Below, piece by piece: positions 23,470-33,640 of a DNA stretch of 64,000 nucleotides. Positions within the stretch are counted from its first letter, which is position 1. Each line of letters starts with the position of its first letter. The stretch lies in assembly GCA_030490835.1 (NCBI GenBank), contig CM059971.1, positions 101,126,095-101,190,094 on the forward strand, written 5' to 3'. The notes under the pieces are model-generated. The model was given only the letters and a program-made list of their open reading frames with translations, was not told where the DNA came from and made no database searches. Source of the DNA: Annona cherimola (taxonomy: Eukaryota > Streptophyta > Magnoliopsida > Magnoliales > Annonaceae). A program made the position numbers and the translations under genes.

Positions 23470-25217
23470 AAAACTTTGTCATACAATAGAAACCAATGAA
23501 ATGGACAAAAGAAAAAAGAGCAAATCCATGTATAGTGGCTTTGAAGTATTACACTAGCTACGAGACGCATTTATGCATAAAATGGTCTGGATAATAAAAA
23601 GTATATATAGTATGCGACATCCTCTTTAAGTAACCTGTTAAGATTTTCCCAAAAAAAATGAAAGAGAACCAGAGACGCATGAGGCCCAGCAAGGATCACC
23701 TTTAAAGAAGCGACAGAAAAGTGACAATAATTGCTGTTCAAATTTCACCTTCCAAACATAGAGGATAATGTGAACAGTAAGACATACATTTTTCAAGTGT
23801 ATGTCTCTCCAGTCTCAAAGACTTAAGGTTTAACATGAAAGGCAAGTTATGCTAGGAAGGTTAATGACAACAACAACAAAAATAATAATACATGAAGATT
23901 GAAGAGCAGCTGTAACCATTTCTTTATGGCTGCTCATGCTGCCCTAAGCACTCAGCTCCAGTTTTGATAGTCAAATAAAAAAAAATTTAAAAGGGAACAA
24001 ACACTTTCTATACTTTAAGATAGAGGGACAAAATTTTCCAGTGGTCTTCTGAATCATACTCTTTGACACTTCACTTTAGTTGATATAAAGAACTTATATT
24101 TGTTCTAAAATTTCTCTGTCTACTGGGGCCACAGTCATCATTTCTTTTATTAAAAAAAAATTAAATGCTCCTCACAATAAAGGAGATAGAATCCACCAAG
24201 ATCTAGGAAAATAGAACAAGCAGAGCAGGGACCTATCCCATTCTGAAAATGAAACTCAGGATAAACAACAGAAAGTGGTAATATGATAGATAAAGGGCAT
24301 GATTGGTGGATCCAAGCATGAAAAATACATTTGATAAATTTGTAAATGCTTCGCGACCAATTGTACCACATGGTTCAACTCAATTCGAATGGGGATGCTG
24401 ATGAGTGGTGACCCTTTGAAGTAATAAGCTCAGAGGTTCTAGGCACAAGCTTCCATTCACTAAACCCAGGACACAGTTGACGGAAAGGCATCATCAAAGA
24501 AATTCCGAGTCAAGCCCAAGAACTGGTATTACTATCTTCTTTACCAGCCACCAACATAAACGACATTTCCTTTCAGGCCCTCTCAATAATCTGCCAATGA
24601 GTTATCGATAATTTAGACTGCCACTAGATTATTTAGGCATGATGGACAGCTGATATACGGCATAATAAAAAGAAATCGGATTTCCCCCCTTGCACCGAGG
24701 GTATGTTCAATTGCAGCATGTGTGAAGAAAACAAAAGATAAGCGGCGTTTGGAAAAGCCATGATATCTGCAAAAATCTCCCCTTGACGGTGCATGTGCAT
24801 GAATAAACACCAATTTTCACCACATTTCATCACTTAAAACCAATTCTCACTTAAGGCAATTGAATGAACTGCGATTTCCGCCATACTCTTCCTTGAAACA
24901 GCCCAAAAACACAATAAAAGAGAAAACCTCCAATTCCTCGTATTTAAGCTATTCTAATGTCAAATTAGCAAGAAAAATGACAAACGGACGACAGTACACT
25001 GCGACACCTCGGTCAAACAATTATGCGGAGGTGAAACAAGAGACGATACCACTTCAGGAAGCCGTCCGACCACAGAGACGCAGCCACTGTCCTCGTGCGG
25101 ATATCCGTCTGAAAATGGCCTCGCATGCTTCCGCCGCTTGTAAGTAATAACTGCTTCCATCTTCTCAGGCGAATTGTCGGAGGCGCTTCCATTGCTGATT
25201 CTCTCCTCGAAAAGCAT
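18825..25217 (-). CDS. PHD-finger protein resembling EHD3
   Basis: Exons on the minus strand: 25217-~25008, 22262-21967, 21874-21521, 20506-20417, 20208-20170, and 19787-18825, about 650 aa in total. The last five chain in phase. Exon 1 ends in the wrong phase for exon 2 at its best donor (GAG|GTGTCG), so a small exon may be missing or the donor lies elsewhere. The start is the first ATG after an in-frame stop. The C-terminal exon has a PHD finger (last-exon residues ~44-89, CRQCG to WYCAAC), a PHD-like module (~163-211) and a second PHD finger (~212-257, CLCRSC to WYCMFC). Order and linkers match the rice Early heading date 3 family. EHD3 promotes flowering and photoperiod or stress responses by chromatin reading. 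Nuclear action is expected; the function here is inferred from the family. Confidence 0.85.
23065..23435. mobile_element. MITE in the first intron of the PHD gene (family D)
   Basis: The ends GGGAACCGATCCTGTGCAG and (opposite strand) GGGAAATGATCCAGTGCATG are imperfect inverted repeats. Each is followed inwards by a CGGTGCAGT-type palindrome. It is 371 bp long and sits inside TATATATA runs on both sides, so the target duplication is TA-rich and cannot be delimited. Confidence 0.8.
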
Positions 25218-26125
25218 CCTCAGCGTATCAAGAAACCCTAAAACTTAGCTCCTACCAGAGGATTAGGGTTTCTGAAAGACCGAAACCGGAAGAAGCATTT
25301 CAGAAGTTGAAAAGGGACGGAGAAGCAATCGAGAGTGACAGATCAAGAAAGTGGAAACCCTATCTTCAATGCTCAGCTATCTGCAGTTGTTTTCCAAGGA
25401 CAAAATTTTGAATTTTGAGAGGGAGAGGGAGACCCGAGTGAGAAAAGACGAGGAGAGAAATATAAAGGATGTGAATAACGGGAGTAGGAGCTGAAGCAGC
25501 GAAGGCTGCAGCTCGCCGTGACGGTGGAATTTCACCCGCAGCCACAGTTGGCGAACCGGCAGCTGCCAGTTGTCAGTACCCGCCTCCCTCGCCTTTGGAG
25601 GCTTGGACTTGGATAGATCGGCGGGACAATGTCGGTCAGAGAGTATTCCGATTGTTTCACGCGTGGGATGCGAGCGTGCGAATATCTGAACCGTACTGTC
25701 CGAGTCTGGCGAGTGGCCACAGTCGCGAAATTGTCCCACGTCATAAAAAGCCACCCAACAAAAACTCGCGAGACAAACATCGGCGCAGAATGTGGGCTGC
25801 TGGATCTTCTTTTCAAACTGTCACGGCCGCACGGCGTCGCCTGCTCAAAAGTGGAGTCTTTTCCCAGTTCGTTACTAAAATCTAAACTGGCATTTTTCCT
25901 TTTATTCTAATTTAAAAAAAAACATTTATCGAGTAAGCAAGAAGACCAATATTTCTGTAGTCAGTTATGTGGGAGTAAAAGCCGAAAATATTGCAAAAAT
26001 ACCGATTTGGACTCCCAGATGGGTATTAGTCTACTAAACTAGTTTTGACTAGTTGCGTAGGACTAATGAACTATTTTGTTTTCTTAAGCGTATTCGGAAA
26101 CAACAGATCCGTATCTCGTCATTAG
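25218..26125. promoter_or_regulatory. 5' leader and promoter region of the PHD gene
   Basis: GC rises between 25480 and 25870, directly upstream of the minus-strand start codon. AAACCCTA-type words occur near 25225-25275. The region contains no recognisable gene. Exact transcription start not determined. Confidence 0.45.
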
Positions 26126-26401
26126 GGGTGTGTTTGGTTACATACAAAACATGTCAATGGAAACTTTTCACTCCCCATAATTACCTTATTTTTTAATTAT
26201 TTTTTCACATTTTCCTATATAAACAACCCTACTTTTCAATCATTTCCACACAAATACCCATACAACTACCCTATCTATTTTAACTTTATTCTCTTTACAC
26301 CTCATTATTACCCCTATCATATCACATCATTTCTATCAACTTGACAACTTCTACTCTGAAAAGTTTTCATCAAAAAGTTTTACCTAAAATGAAACGCACC
26401 C
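26126..26401. mobile_element. Tourist-like MITE (family A)
   Basis: Starts GGGTGTGTTTGGTTAC after TTAG and ends AAAATGAAACGCACCC. Interior order as in the reference copy at 17216, inverted. No matching trinucleotide at the right flank. Confidence 0.75.
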
Positions 26402-28130
26402 TGCATCTGAACCGCTCGTTTTGCTAGAGTTTGATTCTTTGTCCGCGCAGTCGTTAAAAACCGGTGAGGGAGTTAAAGCAGTGATGATTGGTGTTGGGTG
26501 TGGGATCTTTTCATCTCGGCACGTGTGTGATCCTGTCAACGTTCGTTGGATGTTGGAGATAAGCAAGGGAAGTGCGCTCGGCCCCGGAGAAAGGGGCAAT
26601 GCGTACTGCAGAGTGCAGAGATCACGTGCCGTGGTGCGTTTTGGGACGGACCACGGATGCAGTGCAACGGAGCAATTGCGACGGTGATGCTGACGCCAGA
26701 AGCAACGCAATGATCGGATTTCGCTCTGTGATTCTGACGCTGTGTTGCCTTGCGTTAGCTTGCTGCTGCTAGAACCAATTTACATTTAAGGATAATGGAT
26801 TAATGGAATGTAATAAGGTTAGTAGTTCAAAGTAAGTTTTTATTCCAAACCATATAAAATTTTGGATATAATCTGTGTCTGAAAGGAGAATGCAATGATG
26901 TATCTTGATAATAAATAATGTTGTATTGGAAGTTAGTAAGATTGCGTTGAAATTTGAAAAAATTGTCTTAAGAATTAAAAAATTATCTTACAAGTTGTGA
27001 TACATATTCGATTTAAGAATTTCGTATGAAAAATGTGAAGAATGATTGAAATGTAGAACCAATTTTTAAAAAGTAGTGTGACTAGATAATTAAAATAACA
27101 AGTCAATAAAAATGTATATAAAAGTGTGTATTTTTTTCTTACATCTTAAGACCCTCAGTTTTTTATCGAATCTAAACCATTAATATTCACATAACAAATC
27201 ATTAATTACATTTATGAATCTATATTTATTTATTGATTATTCAAACAACTAACTTGGTTGAAAACGTGTATGTTTTAAAAACTCAAAATCATTTTGGAGT
27301 TGAAACGCGTAACTATTAAACTCTAAGCAAGTATATGTAAATTATCAATGTATATAATTTTCAGAATATATGTAAAAATAAATGCATTCTGACAAATATT
27401 ATTGTTAATTTTAAATAAATATATACAGATCGACCAGTTAGTTGCATGGAATGACTCCATCTAACCAATTGAGATAGGTCATTGGTTTTTTCCAGGAAAA
27501 ATTGTTAGAGATCAAATAAGCCACAATGCATAAAATAACCTATGATCTAAAACAGTTCATATGTGCATGTACCTCCTTCCTTTATAAAAATTTTAAAAGT
27601 TGTTTTTAATATATAAACTACTTATAATGTTCATCTTTAGGTATTTGTTTATTATTATAAATTTATTATAATATTTATTTGTAATTAAAATAGTTATGTT
27701 TGAGCCATGTCTTCCCTACCTATGAGTTTTAATATAAGTTTAATATGTTACAGGAGGTGCATTTTATACATGTAACTTGAATAAAAAAAAATTATATTTA
27801 TTTTGTAATTCCAATAGTTGTGTTCATTATCAAAATGTATTAAATTTGTGGAATATATAAGTGTCTATAGAAATGATGTTTTTGAGATCACAAATGAATG
27901 CATGTTAATTAAAATAATTTTGGATTTTTTAATTAGAAAAAAAAGTGCACATAGGTTGCATTATATTTGAGCCGTGCATGAAATAATTCAAGTTAACGAC
28001 AACAAATAAAAAAGTTAAGAAATCGAAATGGGCCATTGCATTAAAATTCCGCGGAGAGAAGGTTGAAAGCATTTTTTACGTTTTAGATTATGCTATTTTT
28101 GTATTTCGTTGCAACTCTAGAATTTCAAAG
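26402..28130. other. Intergenic DNA, no gene recognised
   Basis: 26400-26770 is GC-richer and open on both strands (88 aa plus, 108 aa minus), but neither frame shows a domain. It may be a gene relic or promoter. 26780-28130 is AT-rich with no structure that I can support. Confidence 0.35.
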
Positions 28131-28792
28131 TGTGTTTTGTTAGTGATAAAACTTTGGGTGATTTGCAAATACATTCACTTAGTTTGACTATAATTGTAAA
28201 TACTTATACAGTTTCAGAAATTGTAAATTACTCTCATATAGTTTGACCATAATTGTAAATATACTTACGTTGTTACGATACTTATTGAAACGTTACTGCA
28301 TGGATATATTTATAATTTCAAATATTTAGTGAGTATATTTAGTTTTTGCAAATATATACACATGATTGGCAAACCTTTATAAATATGCACACATTGTGAT
28401 AGTGAATTAAGGCGTCATAAAGGCATGTATATATTTGCAATTGTGGTTAAATTATGTGGGTAATTTTTAAAATTTAAAACTATATAGATGTATTTGCAAT
28501 TATAGTCAAACTATGCAGGTATATTTGCAAATTATTCCAACATTTTTTATAAATAAAATTTTGAAATAAGAGAAAATGGTGTAATACAATATAATGATGA
28601 TAAAGAATAAAGAGAATAAAATCAAAATAAATAGATTACTTTTTTAACAGTCATGTAAAAATTACTAAAAAGTAGGATAACGTATAGTAAGTAATGAAGA
28701 ATTAATTATAAAATACGGTAGTTGTAGAGAATGAAAAATTTTAGACTGAAAATTTTAGTTTGAAAATTTTTGATGTTTAACAAACACTTCCT
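28131..28792. mobile_element. Family A MITE split by another MITE
   Basis: The left piece GTGTGTTTTGTTAGTGATAAAACTTTG (28131-28156) and the right piece from ~28539 (AACATTTTTTATAAATAAAATTTTG to AACAAACACTTCC) together make one family A element. Everything between belongs to a different element. Confidence 0.65.
28157..28538. mobile_element. Nested MITE with TTTGCAAATA ends
   Basis: The left end GGTGATTTGCAAATACATTC and the right end (opposite strand GGAATAATTTGCAAATATAC) are inverted repeats. The words AGTTTGACTATAATTGTAAATA and its inverse recur inside. It interrupts the family A copy, so it is the younger insertion. Confidence 0.65.
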
Positions 28793-29099
28793 TACTTTAA
28801 AAAAAATATATATCCTAAGAAATGCATCTGTTTTGTGAACAATTCATTTTAGGAAAATGCTTGGTGTAATTGGCTGCAGCCTACAAATGTGTCTTCACTT
28901 GACGTTGAGATCAAAATCAAACTTATTAGTGGCATTTAAAATCACTAAGGCTTGTTTTTGAGTCATACGAGATTTTTAAATGAAATTTATATTGAAAATG
29001 AAAATATAATGACATGAATTAAGAATGAAAAAAATTATATTTAGAATTTAAAAAACTATATCGAGAATTAAAAAACTATCATAGGAACAAAATACATTT

Positions 29100-29930
29100 T
29101 CAATTTAAGAATGAGCCGTGATCTCATGCGCCCAAGCTAAACTGCCTGGGTGCTTAGCCCATCTATCGCTCACCGTCGAATCGCGCGGGGTGAATTTGTG
29201 CCGTCCGAACAAATTTTATATAAAAATTGAGATTTCATCCTTGCGCCGGGATCGAACTCGAAAAATTCGCCAACGCAGCAGGCCCGTTTTCCAATTCCTC
29301 TCAGATCCTCCACCATGCTACGCCAGACTACCTGCAGCTTAAGCCTCTCGCCCCTCCTCATCCCTGCTTCCGCTCTTATTCTGCCTTCTATCAGCCTCAA
29401 CCCTTGCTGATGCTACCGCCAATTATTGTCTTCTCCGGTGACAATCCCTTCTATTCCTCAACCGTCTCTCTTCGGTGTTGATCTGTTCATCGATCTTAGT
29501 TTTTTTTTTTTTTGGATTAATGGAGTTGGGTTTCTATCGATTTAAAAAATGGGAGTTTGGATTTTTGTCCAGGCATCTCATCTCGCCTCCCTTGCTTGCT
29601 CTTCCTTCACATTCTCCTTTTTTTAAAGATTATCTCCCTTGAAATCCTGTCTACAAAATCTTCGGCTGTAACTACAAAATAAGAGAAAAAGCAAAAAAAA
29701 TTGAAAAAAGAATACTCAAGAAATCGAATTTTCTCCTTTTCATTACCTTATTAGTTCCTCTCTCCCTCTACCTGTGATCAGTTTTTTCTCCCTTCCACAA
29801 TCTCATTGAAGAAATCATCAAGCTGGTTGAAGAGTATATATCCCGGACTTCAAAACCCCAAACCAACCCTTCAAATTCTCCATCCTCTCTCGGAAACGTG
29901 CCTCCAATTCGCAGTCCATCACGCCACGAC
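29100..29930. other. GC-richer region, no gene recognised
   Basis: Several overlapping frames of 64-87 aa occur on both strands, without known motifs. A GAGTTCGATCCC word on the minus strand near 29250 resembles a tRNA or SINE B box, but there is no matching A box or clover-leaf. Confidence 0.35.
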
Positions 29931-30420
29931 CTACTCTCCTGCGCCACTCGCAGCTCGTCCATCGAGATCTTCGCCCACCAAAACTCCTAGAACAAAATCC
30001 CTAGCTGCCCATCGAGCCGGTATATCTCCGCCACAACCCACTACTGTAGCCGCGACGCGGACATCATGAATGCAGAGCCAAAGAACATGCAACCTTCTAC
30101 TCCCAGCGACGTGAGTTGGAATCAGGCTAACAGGCGAACCCCATAGCAGAATCATGAGGAGGAGAGAGTTGATATTCCTCAAGGGGCAAAGAACGCCCTT
30201 GAATCCATTGAATCTGTTGAGCTTAGATTCACTTGACACCTTGTCGAAGTAAAGAGACAGTAGCTGGATTTTGTTCTCCATAAGAACTCTGTTCTCTTCT
30301 TCCAACCTCATGGCTTCTCTCAACACCTAAAGATGGCGCGCATGACTTGTTTCGTTTTGACGTCGAAGAAAGCAAAACACCGAAATAAAACCCAGAGATG
30401 GCCCACATGACTTGTTCCAT
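29931..30420 (-). pseudogene. Possible gene fragment with a coiled-coil start
   Basis: On the minus strand a 131-codon frame (29931-30326) opens with a charged helical stretch ([20 protein letters not shown]) and then a hydrophobic segment ([13 protein letters not shown]). The helical stretch is preceded by a plausible acceptor (TCTTTAG|GTG). Upstream, a second frame (30229-30420) begins with an ATG. The charged helix followed by a possible membrane segment looks like a real protein end, but I do not recognise the family and the downstream part is compositionally poor. It may be an exon of an unrecognised gene or a decayed copy. Confidence 0.25.
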
Positions 30421-30450
30421 TCTGAGATTAAAGAAAGCAAAACGCCCAAA
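30326..30450. repeat. Tandem duplication, two copies of ~64 bp
   Basis: Both copies contain, on the plus strand, AGATGG(C), CATGACTTGTT(C/T)C, AAGAAAGCAAAAC and C(C/A)AAATA. They lie side by side and differ by scattered substitutions. The duplication covers the upstream frame of the possible gene fragment. Confidence 0.7.
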
Positions 30451-30639
30451 TAGAAATCAAAAGAATTGAATGAGAGAATGAACGCATTCATGCCACTGGT
30501 GTAGTGGGCATTGTGAAAGCTTTTGTCTGATTCGGTTTCCTTACGAGAGAGCTAGATGGTAGGGATGCGGTGGGTGCTGAGGGATGAGATGACCTTGGCA
30601 CAGGACCGCCGAGCTTTTCTCCCGTTGAGCCTATTGAGT

Positions 30640-31325
30640 ACGGGTGCAACTCGCTAATGAAATTCGGTTCATTTCGATCGTAATTCTAATCCTATTTATA
30701 AAATATTAATTTTATCTCTAATCCTAATTCTATTTGTAAAACCTGAACCCTAACTCTATTTTTAAAAATCGAGTTCGGGTTGAAATTTATGTTAATAAAT
30801 TTACATTTTATTTAAAAGTGATAAGTTTAGAATTTCATATGAATAAATAATAATAACAAATCAAGTAAGTATACATAATAATATATAATCAAACTACATA
30901 TTTTTAAAAAATAGTAATATAAAAAATATTTCTAGAAAAAATTTAACATAAAAACTATGATAAAAGGAAAAAAAATTAATAAGTGTAAAAGTAAATGATA
31001 GAAATAAAAGATAAATATAATGAAATAATATACTTTATTTATAATAAAATTACAATATGCCAAATATCTATTCAAATATAGATATAATAACATAAAATAT
31101 GTAGAATATAAAGAAATATTGTTTAAATAGTATGCATATAATATATTCTATAATAAATATAAAATGGAAAATCAGTCTCGGATTTTTTGGGTTCGGGTTC
31201 ACTTGAACCATGACTCTATTATATTTACAAATTGAGTTTCTTTGGTTCAGGTTACGGAAAATAAAATTTTAACACTGTTCAAAATCGAGGTCACGCGTCC
31301 AAGTTTCACCCCTTCTAACGAGGCT
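30640..31325. mobile_element. Possible hAT-like non-autonomous element
   Basis: The left end has CGGGTGCAACTCG and the right end GTTTCACCCC, imperfect inverse ends of the GGGGTGAAAC type. Near both ends are runs of TAATCCTAATTC, CGAACCC and GGGTTCGGG words like those in the proven hAT copy at 44.3 kb. I see no clean 8-bp target duplication. Confidence 0.4.
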
Positions 31326-33591
31326 TGCTAGCGCGACCGTCGTCTTGCATAGGAAAAAGTGAAAGAGGGGCTCCCGCTCATCGATTTTTGCATTTTTGTG
31401 TTTTTCGTAAACGGTCGCAGGGAGGAGAATACGATTCTTCGTAAAATCACATCGTATGGTGAAATTTCACCCGCCTCACCTGAAGGTCGCCTACAAAGTG
31501 GGGCACGTGAGATTAGATCTCTTTAAGAATATTGCATAACTTAAAACACTATTAAACTTGAAGATAAAATTTTCCAAAATCAAATATCTCTATAGGCTTC
31601 ATTTGAAAACATCATAAAGAAAACGTTCATATATAAACTTGAAAGTTGCATTTTAATGCATATACAAATGAATCTAAATATTTTTTCATAATTTTAATTA
31701 TTACGTATGATCATATACAATTTTAAGCCAGTATAACCAATCCAAAACTCTGTTTGTAATGGTTCTTATCGCTTGATAAAACAAATAATATTAACCAACA
31801 CCTTAGCAGCTCCCCTTTATTATAAAATATTAATTTCGAATTTTATTTATCCCACACGGTATTCAACAATCATAAGCTTCATAGGAGAGAATTGAAGTAG
31901 AAGTAGTTTGGGAAAAATGAAAGTGGATAAATATATTAACAAGTCACGAAAAGTAATCTAATATGATGGGCTTAACCAAATTATCAAAATTGGATTGGAA
32001 CCGGCGATTCAACCAGCCAGGACCGGTTATGCCTCCGTCGGTTGTTTCAACAAGTTAACCCATAATCAATCAATTAAAAAAAAAAAGTCAATCCATAAAA
32101 ATCGAGAACCGGTTCTGCTACCGGTGGAAATTCCAATCGGGTTTGGATTGTATCGATTACTCCATTAAAAAGATAGAAAGAAATTATTAAATATATCAAT
32201 GCTATCGAAAATAAGCTAGACGCTTAGGACGTCAAATCAAATGCCATATAGTGAATTTATTTTTTTTTAAACAAAGGTAAAAAAAAAGTATGGAAAAGTC
32301 AGTGCATTTTAGACCCTGTGCTCTAGCGTATTCGCATTTTAGACAATGATTTAAAATACAATATTATGGTCCACCAACATGAACTAGAGATTTTACCATT
32401 TCAATTTGTCCCGTGATCATTTGTGGACAAGGGCAAATAACAAGTTTTTTCGGTTTGTCAGTTTTTTATTCATACGCGGGACTTACCTATACTTTTCTTA
32501 GCGTGAAATTAGATAATTTAAAAAATTATTTAATATTATTTTAAATTTTTAACATGAAGAAAATGAGCATAAATGCATGTCCAACTTATTCATTTTCAAA
32601 ATTTAGAATAAATTATAAATTTACCAAATTGTATAAGGAAAAAGGTACATGCGAAGTCCACACATGGATAAATTTTCCAAAAACAGGGGCCTTTGCTGGA
32701 CAAACATAAATGTTACTATTTGCACTATATTTACATTCAAATCAAATAATTAAAGACCTTCAAATTAGACTTTTGGGTCCATAGCTATAGGGCTTGATTA
32801 AGATTACATGCGTGTTATAATTTTTGCAAAAGCTTTGCCTATAAGGTTTGATTGAAATAGCAATCTACCTAAAAACCTTAAACTCTTTTAAGAAAACGAT
32901 GAAAATATTTCTCTAAATAAATAAATTTACAAAAGGTAAGAAAATACTTTTAAAGTACTAAATTTTTTTTTTCAACTACTTATCGCATGAAATATTTCAA
33001 AGTGTTTACTTGATTTTAGATATATTTATTTATATGAGTATCTTCATCATCTATTGAGTTTAAAGTTTCTTTATTGTTCCGTTCTTTGAAATTTACTTGT
33101 AATATCTTTTGATTTTTTCTTACCGTTCAATCATGTCCGAGTAATTTTTTTTTATTTTTTCTCAATTAATTATAACAAATTTTATCATTAGGAAATAAAA
33201 ACTCCACAATAAAATTTGAGTTAGAAACAAATGCTCTCCAATCAGATTCAAACGGTAGACTTTGGGCATACAAGTCAGGAACATAAAGCTATTCCTTACC
33301 TTACTTTTGGGGTTTGAAGTTATGCATGCAATCTAAGATAAACTTTATGGTTGTATGCAAAATTTGCAGAAGTGGCGAGGCTATTGCAATTTTAACCTAG
33401 CCACAGGTGGAAAAACCCTCGCAAAAATGTTTGCGATGACTGGACTGTCCGGTTGAAGCAGCTAATTCGCTTCCGGACCGCACGATTCGGCTGATAGTCC
33501 CATCTGATTATTTGAATAATGAAAATTCGCGACGCCGAGCTTTCTGAGTCTGACTGAGTGACTGACCACCGTTCGCTCGCCATCCCAGCGT

Positions 33592-33596
<5 letters not shown>
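31326..33596. other. Intergenic DNA upstream of ARC5
   Basis: Mostly AT-rich and without gene signals. 31980-32160 carries AACCGG words (GGAACCGGCGATTC, GAACCGGTTCTGC, CTACCGGTGG) in partly inverted layout, similar to 3612-3725. 33380-33596 is GC-richer and presumably contains the ARC5 promoter and leader. Confidence 0.4.

Positions 33597-33637
<41 letters not shown>
33597..33637. repeat. AG microsatellite ending at the ARC5 start codon
   Basis: About 20 AG units run directly into the ATG at 33638, with only GA between. The open frames on the opposite strand across it are products of the repeat. Confidence 0.95.

Positions 33638-33640
<3 letters not shown>

Noticed and set aside
26421..26710. 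Open frames on both strands in a GC-richer patch
   Set aside because: No domain, no splice context and no family resemblance on either strand.
29230..29270. Second B-box-like word (minus strand GAGTTCGATCCC)
   Set aside because: Isolated motif without A box or clover-leaf; insufficient for a tRNA or SINE call.
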